This document shows, in pieces, positions 18,234 through 26,442 of a stretch of DNA of 64,000 nt; the first letter of the stretch is position 1, and each line of letters starts with the position of its first letter. The stretch spans positions 62,001 to 126,000 of the forward strand of contig JAHHHU010000014.1 of the NCBI GenBank assembly GCA_019359175.1. The letters run 5' to 3'. The notes under the pieces are model-generated. The model had not been told where the DNA came from, searched no databases, and saw only the letters and a list, made by a program, of their open reading frames with translations. Both the position numbers and the translations under genes were made by a program. The DNA comes from Phormidium tanganyikae FI6-MK23. Its GTDB lineage: Bacteria; Cyanobacteriota; Cyanobacteriia; Leptolyngbyales; Leptolyngbyaceae.

Positions 18234-18290
18234 GCTAAACAAAAAAGAGGAATGTGTCGAACGCATCCCTCTTTTTTGTTTAGCTCATTC
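18228..18290. terminator. 23-bp perfect bidirectional terminator containing a stop codon in one arm
   Basis: Bases 18228-18250 and 18268-18290 are perfect reverse complements, with a 17-base loop. Each arm contains a run of six A or T. The hydrolase stop (18231-18233) lies in the left arm, and the stop of the convergent Ser/Thr/Pro-rich gene begins at the outer end of the right arm (18290-18292). One hairpin therefore serves both transcripts. Confidence 0.95.
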
Positions 18291-19165
18291 TACCAAAGTG
18301 CGCGAACGCCGCCAGAGTTCCCACCATCATCTGTGCTTGAAGGCGTGGATTCTGGTGTAGTCGTCGATGGAACTGTGTTTTGGTCAGGTGTGGTTGAAGG
18401 CGTTGACGAATCAGGGGTTGTCGAGGGAGTCGTCGAAGGCGTTGACGAATCGGGAATTGTACTAGGTGAAGTTTGCGAGGGTGTGGACGAGTCAGGTGTT
18501 GTACTCGGCGTGCTGCTCGGTGAACTTGGAGTCGATTGTGAAGGTTCGGTTGGAACAACCACATCGCCTGAAGGACTCGAAGGAGTGCTGCTCGGTGAGG
18601 TCGGGCTAGTCGTTTCTGGAGTGACCTGACCGGGGGTTTGAGTTGTGCCTGGAGTAATGGTTGAAGGGGTGCTTTGAGAAGAGGATGGAGTTGAGCTACC
18701 CGATCCACTAGGGCTAGCCTCAGTCGGAGACGATTGAATCGATCCAGGCGACGTGGTTTGCTGCGCGGTCGAACCTTCTGAAGTCGAGCCGCTACCTGGA
18801 GTCATTGCACTTCCCGGAGTCATCGGACTGCTCGGTGTCGCGCTGCTCGGAGACAAGAGCGGAGAGGACTCGACCGAAGAAGCCCGATTGTACGGCGCTT
18901 CATTGAAGATGCTAGGATTCGGGTTGACTTTTGCCAGAGACGGTGTGGAGTTTCGCGGCGTGTTGCTCGTTGGAGTACTCATCGGCATCGTGCTATCTGG
19001 AGTCGCTTGAGCTAGCGTTCTCGCGTAGGGCGCTTCGCTGAAAATGCTTGGATTTGGATTTAGGGGCGACTGTGCCATTGCGGGCAGCGAGAGCAAAGAA
19101 CCAAAACTCGCAACGCCGATCGTACCTGCTAATTTTTTGAGCGTACTTCTATTCTTTCCGTTCAT
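18290..19165 (-). CDS. Secreted Ser/Thr/Pro-rich protein with NPNPSIF motif repeats
   Basis: 291 residues. A signal peptide (LKKLAGTIGVASFGSLLSLPAMA) is followed by two copies of NPNPSIFxEAPYxR, separated by a Ser/Thr-rich spacer. About 190 residues are almost only Ser, Thr, Pro and Gly (STPSSP, TTPDSSTPS type repeats). The protein ends in DDGGNSGGVRALW. It has no recognisable catalytic domain. It may be a glycosylated or cell-surface structural protein; that is inference. The repeat tract is a likely place for length variation. Confidence 0.75.
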   Translation of the reverse strand: MNGKNRSTLKKLAGTIGVASFGSLLSLPAMAQSPLNPNPSIFSEAPYARTLAQATPDSTMPMSTPTSNTPRNSTPSLAKVNPNPSIFNEAPYNRASSVESSPLLSPSSATPSSPMTPGSAMTPGSGSTSEGSTAQQTTSPGSIQSSPTEASPSGSGSSTPSSSQSTPSTITPGTTQTPGQVTPETTSPTSPSSTPSSPSGDVVVPTEPSQSTPSSPSSTPSTTPDSSTPSQTSPSTIPDSSTPSTTPSTTPDSSTPSTTPDQNTVPSTTTPESTPSSTDDGGNSGGVRALW

Positions 19166-19355
19166 CGGTATCTCCTTATGCTTGACGATTTACAAGCCTG
19201 ATGGCTTCCGGTTTGCAGATTGAAACCCACCGAATGGGCGGAAGCGAGAATCCGAATTTGGACTCACCACCACAGGTTGAAGTGTAGAGATTGTCGATCG
19301 CGAACAGTCTCTTCCTATGGTTCGATTTGTTTGTAGGCGAAATTTCCTATTGCGT

Positions 19356-19868
19356 TCAATTTTTCACGACAACTTCTGTCCCTAGACTGACTTTGCCAAA
19401 GAGTTCTTCAACATCGCGGTTGTACATCCGAATGCAGCCGTGAGAAGCCGCAGTGCCGACTGATTCTGGATTTGGGGTTCCATGAAATCCGATCCAGTTT
19501 TTCCCATCTGTCCAAAAACCAATCCAGTACCGTCCTAACGGATTCTCAGGATCGCCCCCCGGAACTTTCTCGCCATTTAAGGGATGAATCCATTCTGGAT
19601 TGCGAATTTTTTGCTTAATGGTGTAATTGCCGATCGGGGTTTCCCATCCAGGTTTACCGACTGCGATCGCGTAACTTTTCACTTTGCGATCGCCCTGATA
19701 AACATTCACCCGCCGCTGTTTTAACCGAATCTCCAATCTCAGCGGTTGCGTGATGGGCTGTGATTCTGGAACAGGTTCGGGTGTGGGCGCTGAGAGACTA
19801 GGTTGTGGGCTGAATAGCGTTGCACAAGTGAGCAAGATTCCTACACACCAGACTGTTTTTGGCTGCAT
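19356..19868 (-). CDS. L,D-transpeptidase (YkuD family)
   Basis: 170 residues with a signal peptide (LLTCATLFSPQPSLSA), a Pro-rich linker and one YkuD catalytic domain. The signature HGTPNPESVGTAASHGCIRM contains the catalytic His and Cys. The substrate-side segments RLEIRLKQRRVNVYQGDRK and KPGWETPIGNYTI are conserved. It acts in the periplasm, making 3-3 peptidoglycan crosslinks or attaching proteins to peptidoglycan. The gene is monocistronic by spacing. Confidence 0.92.
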   Translation of the reverse strand: MQPKTVWCVGILLTCATLFSPQPSLSAPTPEPVPESQPITQPLRLEIRLKQRRVNVYQGDRKVKSYAIAVGKPGWETPIGNYTIKQKIRNPEWIHPLNGEKVPGGDPENPLGRYWIGFWTDGKNWIGFHGTPNPESVGTAASHGCIRMYNRDVEELFGKVSLGTEVVVKN

Positions 19869-19950
19869 CGGTTGTTAGGACAAAACTACACTCAAGACGA
19901 AACCAGATTGCGAAAGACAGGTTCATCTGTCAAAAGTGAGAGATTTATTT

Positions 19951-20034
19951 CTACTCTACCTGTCGCTTTCTCCAATAATCAGGCTTGCGCTTTCCATGTG
20001 AGATCGCTTCACTATGAAGGATGACAGGCTTCAC
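19951..20034 (-). pseudogene. Internally deleted ParE/RelE-type toxin remnant
   Basis: A 27-codon frame from GTG 20034 to TAG 19951 joins a typical toxin N-terminus (VKPVILHSEA) directly to a typical C-terminus (HGKRKPDYWRKRQ). Known toxins of this type have about 70 more residues between these ends. The start GTG overlaps the end of the antitoxin reading frame (GTGA), the usual coupling. The core of the fold is missing, so it should be inactive. Confidence 0.7.
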
Positions 20035-20266
20035 GAGTACTTCTCTCTCAAATCAGGGAAAACTTGATTTGAAGGCTTACCGGAAGCAGTCCCGTTGTCG
20101 ATCTGATCTCCTGCACTCTTCGCATCAGCTCATTATTCCAAGTACTTTCCACGTCGGAATCGGCTTCCTCATCAAGAGAATGAATCAGGAAATAAGCAGG
20201 CTCTGCACGCTCCTTTACCGAGAGTTGAGAAAGCCCAATCTTCAGTTTTTCTGCCGTTTCAGTCAT
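20031..20266 (-). pseudogene. Frameshifted addiction-module antitoxin
   Basis: From ATG 20266 the frame gives MTETAEKLKIGLSQLSVKER and continues into an intact helical region typical of the Unstab_antitox family, up to RRVQEIRSTTG. The frame then goes wrong. The expected C-terminus (GTASGKPSNQVFPDLREKYS) is present in another frame, ending at 20031. This is a single frameshift near 20098. The partner toxin directly downstream is deleted, so the module is dead. Confidence 0.75.
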
Positions 20267-20375
20267 TCCTGTGCCTCCTGACAATTTGCCTAGCTTTCTC
20301 AGTGGGCTTGTACTATCACCGACTCTAGCAGATTGGATTGCGATATTATCGGGATCAGTGCATGGGAGAGAAGTT

Positions 20376-20669
20376 ATGTCTGAATCCGTTAGTGAAGCTT
20401 TTTCGCCTGCGGTGAGCGATCGCATTTGCAATCACATGAACAAAGACCATAGTGATTCGGTGCTGGTTTACGCGCAGTATTTTGGCAAGGTAAAGGATGC
20501 GACTGCTGCCGAAATGAAGTCGATCGATGCAAAAGGCATGGATTTGCTGGCACAGGTGAATGCAGAAACGGTTCCGGTGCGAGTCAGATTCGATCGCACT
20601 TTGAAAGATGCAAAAGAGGCGCACATTATTTTGGTGGAAATGCTGAAGCGCGTTCGACCGAGCGATTGA
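20376..20669 (+). CDS. DUF2470 (HugZ C-terminal-like) protein
   Basis: A 97-residue single-domain protein. Its motifs are ICNHMNKDHSDSVLVYAQYF, GMDLLAQ and VPVRVRFDRTLKDAKEAH. This matches the DUF2470 domain found at the C-terminus of HugZ-type haem oxygenases and as free proteins in cyanobacteria. His residues in HMNKDH may bind haem or metal; the role of the free form is unknown. A GGGAGAG Shine-Dalgarno supports the ATG at 20376 over the open frame upstream. Confidence 0.85.
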   Translation: MSESVSEAFSPAVSDRICNHMNKDHSDSVLVYAQYFGKVKDATAAEMKSIDAKGMDLLAQVNAETVPVRVRFDRTLKDAKEAHIILVEMLKRVRPSD

Positions 20670-20781
20670 GAAATGCTCTGGTTTCTAAACTTGTGCGATC
20701 GCTCATTCAATTTGGGCATTTAAAGGGAGGGTAATCTGATGCTCTTCTGGGCGGACTGCGGTTCGCCCTTTTTCCTGACTT

Positions 20782-21885
20782 ATGTCTCTAAATCATCACG
20801 TTTTCGTTTTCCTTGAAGTCTTCTCTTGTGAAGGCGGGATTCAGTCTTACGTCAAAGACATTTTGCAGGCTTATTCGCAACTTGATACGGTTGCTGATGT
20901 GTTTCTGCTGCGCGATGCTGCAACTGTTGAAAATCCGTTTGCATCAGAGCGGTTGCGGTTTCACTACTGCAAAGCAAAATCGCCAACGGTGGGACGCGCA
21001 AAGTTAGCGATCGCCCTTTTCACTCACCTTCTAACGCATCGCCCAGCGCGAGTTTTCTGCGGCCACATTCTCCTCGCTCCACTGATCGAAACGCTCTGCA
21101 AACCGTTGGGAATTCCTTGTACAGTGCTGACTTACGGCAAAGAAGTTTGGGAGCCGTTGGTCGATCGTAAACAGCGGGCATTGCAAAACGCCGATCGGAT
21201 TTGGGCGATTAGTCGGTATTCGCGCGATCGAGCTTGTGCAGCAAATGGAATTGATCCCGATCGGGTCGATTTGCTGTTCTGTGCGGTAGATGGTGCGGCT
21301 TTTCAACCTCAAGCGAAAGACCCCACACTTCTACAGAAGTATCAGCTTGGGGATTGTAAAGTTTTAATGACGGTAGCGCGGCTGTGGTCAGGCGATCCGT
21401 ATAAAGGCGTAGATGTCACGATTCGCGCCCTACCGCAAATTCTGCAAATTTTCCCGGATGTGAAGTATTTAGTAATTGGGCGAGGGGACGATCAGCCCCG
21501 ACTAGCAAGGCTTGCGGAAGAATTGGGAATCAACGATCGCGTCATTTTTGCCGGATTCGTTGCGACTGAGGAATTACCGAAACACTACTGTCTCGCGGAT
21601 GCGTACATCATGCCGTCGCAAGAGGGATTCGGGATTGTGTACCTAGAAGCGATGGCGTGCGGCGTTCCGGTGCTGTCGGGAAATACGGACGGCTCATCAG
21701 ATCCGTTACAGGACGGGCGTTTGGGCTGGCAAGTTCCCCACCGTGATCCGGATGAAGTTGCGATCGCCTGCATCGAAATGCTGAAGGGAGATGACCAACG
21801 CTGCGTCGGGCAGTGGTTACGGCAAGAGAGCCTCGCGATCTTTGGTAAGCCTGCGTTTGTTCAGCACTTAAAAGAACTTTTGTGA
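20782..21885 (+). CDS. Glycosyltransferase family 4
   Basis: A 367-residue GT-B enzyme. The N-terminal half has a GGIQSYVKDIL donor/acceptor loop. The C-terminal half carries the GT4 signature (VARLWSGDPYKGVD, GRGDDQPRLARLAEELGI, YIMPSQEGFGIVYLEAMACGVPVLSG), with the two Glu residues of the EX7E motif. It probably adds a sugar to a lipid-linked or exopolysaccharide chain in the cytoplasm. An HpsE-like GT2 gene lies 340 bases downstream, and both may serve the same polysaccharide. Confidence 0.9.
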   Translation: MSLNHHVFVFLEVFSCEGGIQSYVKDILQAYSQLDTVADVFLLRDAATVENPFASERLRFHYCKAKSPTVGRAKLAIALFTHLLTHRPARVFCGHILLAPLIETLCKPLGIPCTVLTYGKEVWEPLVDRKQRALQNADRIWAISRYSRDRACAANGIDPDRVDLLFCAVDGAAFQPQAKDPTLLQKYQLGDCKVLMTVARLWSGDPYKGVDVTIRALPQILQIFPDVKYLVIGRGDDQPRLARLAEELGINDRVIFAGFVATEELPKHYCLADAYIMPSQEGFGIVYLEAMACGVPVLSGNTDGSSDPLQDGRLGWQVPHRDPDEVAIACIEMLKGDDQRCVGQWLRQESLAIFGKPAFVQHLKELL

Positions 21886-22223
21886 AGTGTAAGAAGTTCG
21901 TGAAGATAGCCGCTGAAATCGTGTAAACACGGAGATATTGACTAAAGTTACCCGTATGCCTTTCCTCAGGTCGATTCGATAGAAGTCGCCCCTTCTTGCT
22001 ATTCGGTTCGATTTCTGGTGTTTGCTATCCCAAACTCTCTTGGTTCAATTCTACTTTCTCCAACGCTGTAAGAAAGTTTGGCATAGCCTGAAACCCTAAC
22101 CTTTGCACTGTTTTGGATGCTGGTGCATCTTAACAAAACCACATCCTCAGCTCATTCACCTTATTAGTTCTTCACCCGTCCAGCAATGGACTTAATTTTA
22201 TTGTTCTCTCTGTCAGGAGACAC
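21886..22223 (+). other. 338-bp gene-free region upstream of the hpsE-like gene
   Basis: No frame of merit and no strong hairpin or tandem repeat. A short AGAAG...CTTCT foldback near 21979 is the only structure I noticed. It presumably holds the promoter of the next gene. A CAGGAGA sequence sits just before the ATG at 22224. Confidence 0.4.
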
Positions 22224-23219
22224 ATGATTGACTTTACTGTAGCCATTCGCACCTACAATGGTGCGTCTAATTTGCCATCGCTATTGGATCATCTTCAAAC
22301 CCAGATGAAAACGAACGGGGTTTGTTGGGAGGTGTTGATTGTTGATAACAACAGTACAGACAGCACCGCTGAGATCATTCAGCAATACCAGCGACACTGG
22401 CAAGGAGAAGCTCCCCTCCGGGCTGTGCTGGAACGAAAACAAGGAGCCGCGATCGCACGTCGTCGCGCGATCGAAGAAGCCCAGGGCAAATGGGTTGGCT
22501 TTATTGATGATGATGCGGTTCCGACTCCGACCTGGGTACAAGATGCGTTTGATTTTGCAGAGTCGCGTCCGAAGATTGGGGCGTTTAGCGGTCAGATTAT
22601 TCCAGAGTACGAAAGCGAGCCGCTGCCTTCGTTCGATCGCATTGCCTATCATATGCCCGTGATGATGTTGCCGGAGCAGTTTTGCTATCGACAGTATCCG
22701 AAACGCGGTTATCCCGAAGGCGTGGGTTTAGTGATTCGGCGCGATGTTTGGTTGGAGTATGTGCCTGAGCGGCAAATGATTCAAGGCCCGGTGAAGTCTG
22801 GGTTTGCGCTTAAAGGTGAGGAAGTGGAATCGCTGTCGCACATTCGCCGTACCGAGTGGGAGATTTGGTACAACGGCAAAATGGCAGTGATTCACCGAAT
22901 TCCGACTCGAAGACTGGAGCGCGGCTATTTGCTCAATTTCTTCCGCATTATTGGGCTGAGTCAACATCGCTTTCGGATGTTGCGCCTGAAGCCTTGGGAA
23001 CGTCCGCTGTTTTTCCCACTGTTTATTGCCAATGATGTGCGGCGGATTGTGCAACATTATGTGAAATATCGCAGCGTGTTAGGAACAGACATTGCAGCAG
23101 ATTGTGAATGGCGATTGGCGCTGTATCGGTTGATGAGTCCGGTTTATATCTGGTCGAACTTGCTGAAAAATCGCGAGGTTGCACCAGATAGTGGCGATCG
23201 TCATATCAATGCAACATAA
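22224..23219 (+). CDS. hpsE: GT2 glycosyltransferase, HpsE-like
   Basis: A 331-residue GT-A glycosyltransferase. Motifs are FTVAIRTYNGASNLP, EVLIVDNNSTDST, GAAIARRRAIEEAQGKWVGF with metal-binding IDDDAVPT, and a later ALKGEEVE/E-W acceptor region. Length and N-terminus resemble HpsE of the hormogonium polysaccharide locus of filamentous cyanobacteria, which is needed for gliding slime. No other hps gene or pseudopilin is adjacent, so the gene symbol is tentative. Confidence 0.7.
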   Translation: MIDFTVAIRTYNGASNLPSLLDHLQTQMKTNGVCWEVLIVDNNSTDSTAEIIQQYQRHWQGEAPLRAVLERKQGAAIARRRAIEEAQGKWVGFIDDDAVPTPTWVQDAFDFAESRPKIGAFSGQIIPEYESEPLPSFDRIAYHMPVMMLPEQFCYRQYPKRGYPEGVGLVIRRDVWLEYVPERQMIQGPVKSGFALKGEEVESLSHIRRTEWEIWYNGKMAVIHRIPTRRLERGYLLNFFRIIGLSQHRFRMLRLKPWERPLFFPLFIANDVRRIVQHYVKYRSVLGTDIAADCEWRLALYRLMSPVYIWSNLLKNREVAPDSGDRHINAT

Positions 23220-23351
23220 GCGATCTCAACATTAGAAAACTGATTCAATGAAAAAGTTCCACAGAGTAAAGAGTCTTTGGCGGAATTTTTTCGTTGAGTC
23301 TGTAAATTTGCTTTAACGATCAATTTTTATTCGTATCACAACGCACGAATC

Positions 23352-23399
23352 GCCCTCAAAAAAGTGTGATAAAGCTGACACACAAACAGTCTTGAGGGC
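23352..23399 (+). promoter_or_regulatory. Composite palindrome directly before the formamidase start
   Basis: GCCCTCAA (23352-23359) pairs with TTGAGGGC (23392-23399), and inside it GTGTG (23364-23368) pairs with CACAC (23379-23383). The structure ends six bases before the ATG at 23406 and would occupy the ribosome-binding region. The inner TGTGATAAAGCTGACACA also resembles a CRP-type half-palindrome. It may be an operator or a translation-control hairpin. Confidence 0.5.
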
Positions 23400-23405
23400 A
23401 GAATT

Positions 23406-24428
23406 ATGAGCGGACTTGGTGGATTAAACAAAGCTCCAAACGGTGTTGTTTTGGGACTGGTGCAGCTACAGCTTCCGACTGTGGTCACACCCGATGATCT
23501 GGCGGCTCAGATCGATCGCATTTGTCAAATGGTCGGCAAAGCTCGGCGAAATATGCCCACGATGGATCTGGTGGTGTTTCCAGAGTATTCGCTGCATGGA
23601 TTGTCGATGGATACGAATCCGGCTATCATGTGCCGCTTGGAAGGCAAAGAAGTACAAGCATTTCAGAAAGCCTGTCGGGAGCATCGGATTTGGGGATGCT
23701 TCTCGATTATGGAATACAATCCCCACGGCAATCCTTACAACAGCGGCATCATCATCGACGATACGGGCGAACTGAAACTGTATTATCGCAAGCTGCATCC
23801 TTGGGTTCCGGTCGAACCTTGGGAGCCTGGAAATCTGGGGATTCCGGTGTGTGAAGGGCCGAATGGCAGCACGATCGCATTAATTATTTGTCACGATGGG
23901 ATGTTCCCCGAAATGGCACGCGAATGCGCTTATAAAGGGGCAGAAATTATGATTCGCACTGCTGGGTATACCGCACCGATCCGTCATTCTTGGCAAGTCA
24001 CCAATCAAACGAATGCGTTTTGCAATCTGATGTACACTGCTTCGGTGTGTATGTGTGGCACAGATGGCACGTTCGATTCGATGGGTGAGGGGATGTTTGT
24101 GAACTTTGACGGAACGCCTTTGGTGATGGGCAGTCATCGTCCGGATGAGATTATTACGGCAGAGATGCGACCGGATTTGGTGCGCGAAGCTCGCAAACAT
24201 TGGAGCGTAGAAAACAATATCTATCAGTTTGGGCATCGTGGCTATGTAGCGGTGAAAGGTGGAGCGCAAGATTGTCCTTACACTTATATGAAAGATTTGG
24301 TGAATGGCAGTTACCGCTTGCCCTGGGAAGATGAAGTGATTCACACCGATGGAACCTCTTGTGGGTTTGCTGTACCAACTCGATCATATCGGGGTGAAGA
24401 ACTCCCAACTTCGGTAACAGGAGGCTAA
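23406..24428 (+). CDS. amiF: Formamidase (nitrilase superfamily, AmiF-like)
   Basis: A 340-residue carbon-nitrogen hydrolase with the Glu60 (FPEYSLHG), Lys129 (YYRKLHPW) and Cys162 (IICHDGMFPE) triad. Overall it resembles the formamidase AmiF, including NSGIIIDDTGELKLYYRKL and FGHRGYVA. The expected reaction is formamide to formate plus ammonia in the cytoplasm. It is four bases upstream of the cysteine hydrolase gene, so the two share a transcript. The substrate assignment rests on similarity alone, and a longer amide is possible. Confidence 0.88.
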   Translation: MSGLGGLNKAPNGVVLGLVQLQLPTVVTPDDLAAQIDRICQMVGKARRNMPTMDLVVFPEYSLHGLSMDTNPAIMCRLEGKEVQAFQKACREHRIWGCFSIMEYNPHGNPYNSGIIIDDTGELKLYYRKLHPWVPVEPWEPGNLGIPVCEGPNGSTIALIICHDGMFPEMARECAYKGAEIMIRTAGYTAPIRHSWQVTNQTNAFCNLMYTASVCMCGTDGTFDSMGEGMFVNFDGTPLVMGSHRPDEIITAEMRPDLVREARKHWSVENNIYQFGHRGYVAVKGGAQDCPYTYMKDLVNGSYRLPWEDEVIHTDGTSCGFAVPTRSYRGEELPTSVTGG

Positions 24429-24431
24429 TTA

Positions 24432-25115
24432 ATGTTCGTTAAAGCTGATCCGTATCTTTATCCGTTCAATGGCGATCTGCGTCCTGAAAATACCGCGCTG
24501 ATCGTAATTGATATGCAAACGGATTTTTGCGGGAAAGGCGGATATGTAGACAAAATGGGCTATGACTTGTCTTTGACCCGCGCTCCGATCGAGCCAATCC
24601 GAACTCTTTTGACGGTCATGCGATCGCTCAATTACACCATTCTTCACACGCGCGAAGGACATCGCCCCGACTTATCCGATTTGCCAGAAAATAAAAGATG
24701 GCGATCGCAGCAAATCGGAGCGGGAATCGGTGATCCAGGGCCTTGTGGGCGAATTCTGGTGCGGGGTGAACCGGGATGGGAAATCATTCCCGAACTTGCA
24801 CCGCTACCCGGAGAAGTGATCATCGACAAACCTGGAAAAGGATCATTTTACGCAACAGATCTGGATCTGATTCTGCAACGTAAAGGAATTCAGAATTTAA
24901 TCCTAACGGGAATCACAACTGATGTTTGTGTGCATACAACGATGAGAGATGCCAACGATCGAGGATATGAATGTTTGCTGCTATCGGATTGCACCGGAGC
25001 GACTGATTATGGAAACCATCTTGCAGCGATCAAAATGATTAAGATGCAGGGCGGTGTTTTTGGAACAGTGAGCGACTCGATCGAGCTAATTACTGCTCTA
25101 AAAGCGGGATTGTGA
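24432..25115 (+). CDS. Biuret-hydrolase-like cysteine hydrolase (isochorismatase family)
   Basis: A 227-residue cysteine hydrolase with the Asp27 (IVIDMQTDF), Lys133 ([10 protein letters not shown]) and Cys166 ([20 protein letters not shown]) triad and the cis-peptide GITTDV. The stretches [29 protein letters not shown] and [12 protein letters not shown] are those I associate with the BiuH/TrzC-type biuret hydrolase group rather than nicotinamidases. It would make allophanate and ammonia from biuret, or act on a related ureide. Neighbours are formamidase (4 bases upstream) and a BMP lipoprotein (78 bases downstream). Confidence 0.82.
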   Translation: MFVKADPYLYPFNGDLRPENTALIVIDMQTDFCGKGGYVDKMGYDLSLTRAPIEPIRTLLTVMRSLNYTILHTREGHRPDLSDLPENKRWRSQQIGAGIGDPGPCGRILVRGEPGWEIIPELAPLPGEVIIDKPGKGSFYATDLDLILQRKGIQNLILTGITTDVCVHTTMRDANDRGYECLLLSDCTGATDYGNHLAAIKMIKMQGGVFGTVSDSIELITALKAGL

Positions 25116-25193
25116 TAGACAATACAATTTAATCGAAGGAAACAGACTTAAATCGATCTCATTTAATTCAATATCCAGAAAAAGGAACCAGCG

Positions 25194-26393
25194 ATGAGTA
25201 AGAATGACGCAGGCAGTTCACGAGTGTCCCGCCGCCAAGTGATTCGGGGGCTTCTTGCAACCGGAGCTTTTGGCGCAACCTCGAAACTCTGGACAGGATG
25301 CACACCCGCCAACAACACTACGACTACAGGCGCAAGTCCAGCGGCAAGCCCGGTATCTGCGAAAGAGCTTGTCATGGGATTCATTTACGTCGGGTCAAAA
25401 GATGACTTTGGCTACAATCAAGCGCACTTTCTGGGTAAAGAAGGCTTGAAGAGTCTTAACGTCAAAACGGTTGATCAAGCCAGCGTGCCTGAAACTACTG
25501 AAGTCCAGGAAGCAATGCGGAACATGATCGAGCAAGATAAAGCAACTGTCTTGTTTCCAACTTCTTTCGGCTACTTTGATCCCCACATTCTCAAACTCGC
25601 GAAAGACTATCCCGACGTGCAGTTCTTTCACTGTGGCGGAATGTATGATGCCGCAAAGCACCCCAAAAACGTCGGCAGTTACTTTGGGTACATTGACGAA
25701 GCTCAGTACGTTGCAGGCGTAGTTGCAGGGCACATGAGCAAATCCGGTAAGCTTGGTTTCGTCGCAGCAAAACCGATTCCCCAAGTTCTTCGCAACATTA
25801 ACAGCTTTATGTTAGGCGCACGCAGCATCAAGCCGAACATTACAACGCAGGTGATCTTTACGGGAGATTGGTCGCTTCCGGTCAAAGAAGCAGAAGCCAC
25901 AAACAGTCTGGTCGATCAAGGCGCAGATGTCATTACTTGCCATGTGGACAGCCCAAAAGTGGTGATGGAAACCGCAGAAAAGCGGGGTGTGTTTACGTCG
26001 GGCTACCACGCAAATCAGGCATCGCTTGCACCGAAAGGTTATCTGACTGGAGCAGAGTGGAATTGGACGAAGGTTTATACCGATTATGCCAAGATGATTC
26101 AAGAAGGCAAAACGCTGATGAATGGCGGTATTCCGCATTTGCTCAGAGGCGGATACAAGGATGGATTCGTGAAGATTTCGCCGTTCGGCCCTGCGGTTTC
26201 GGCTGAGGCGAAAAAGGATGCAGATACGATCGTTGCAAAAATGCAGACGGGTTCACTGGTGGTCTACAAAGGCGGACTAAAAGACAATACTGGAAAAACG
26301 GTGGTTCCTGAAGGGAAAGACCTTGGAGCAACCGCGATCGAGCTTGAATCAATGAACTGGCTGGTTGAAGGTGTGGTGGGCAAAACCGCCTAG
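25194..26393 (+). CDS. BMP/PnrA-type substrate-binding lipoprotein, Tat signal
   Basis: 399 residues. A twin-arginine signal (SRRQVIRGLLATGAFGA) ends in a lipobox LWTGC, followed by a Thr/Ala/Ser linker. The rest is a BMP-family periplasmic binding domain (MGFIYVGSKDDFGYNQAH, FGYIDEAQYVAGVVAGHMS, ADVITCHVDSP, TGAEWNWTKVYTDYAKMI). Family members bind nucleosides or purines for an ABC importer. The permease and ATPase genes are not in the window. Its position after two amide hydrolases suggests capture of an N-rich small molecule. Confidence 0.9.
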   Translation: MSKNDAGSSRVSRRQVIRGLLATGAFGATSKLWTGCTPANNTTTTGASPAASPVSAKELVMGFIYVGSKDDFGYNQAHFLGKEGLKSLNVKTVDQASVPETTEVQEAMRNMIEQDKATVLFPTSFGYFDPHILKLAKDYPDVQFFHCGGMYDAAKHPKNVGSYFGYIDEAQYVAGVVAGHMSKSGKLGFVAAKPIPQVLRNINSFMLGARSIKPNITTQVIFTGDWSLPVKEAEATNSLVDQGADVITCHVDSPKVVMETAEKRGVFTSGYHANQASLAPKGYLTGAEWNWTKVYTDYAKMIQEGKTLMNGGIPHLLRGGYKDGFVKISPFGPAVSAEAKKDADTIVAKMQTGSLVVYKGGLKDNTGKTVVPEGKDLGATAIELESMNWLVEGVVGKTA

Positions 26394-26402
26394 AAATTCA
26401 TT

Positions 26403-26438
26403 GCCACCGCTAAACTCATAGACGTGGTTAGCGGTGGC
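26403..26438 (+). terminator. Hairpin between the BMP gene and the sensor kinase
   Basis: GCCACCGCTAA (26403-26413) and TTAGCGGTGGC (26428-26438) are a perfect 11-bp stem ten bases after the BMP stop. No T-tract follows. The right arm ends five bases before the kinase ATG at 26443 and covers its Shine-Dalgarno zone, so it could limit translation rather than terminate. Confidence 0.6.
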
Positions 26439-26442
26439 GAGC

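Noticed and set aside
23220-23405. NtcA box (GTA-N8-TAC) before the formamidase operon
   Set aside because: No site with the consensus spacing was found by eye; nitrogen control therefore remains unproved.
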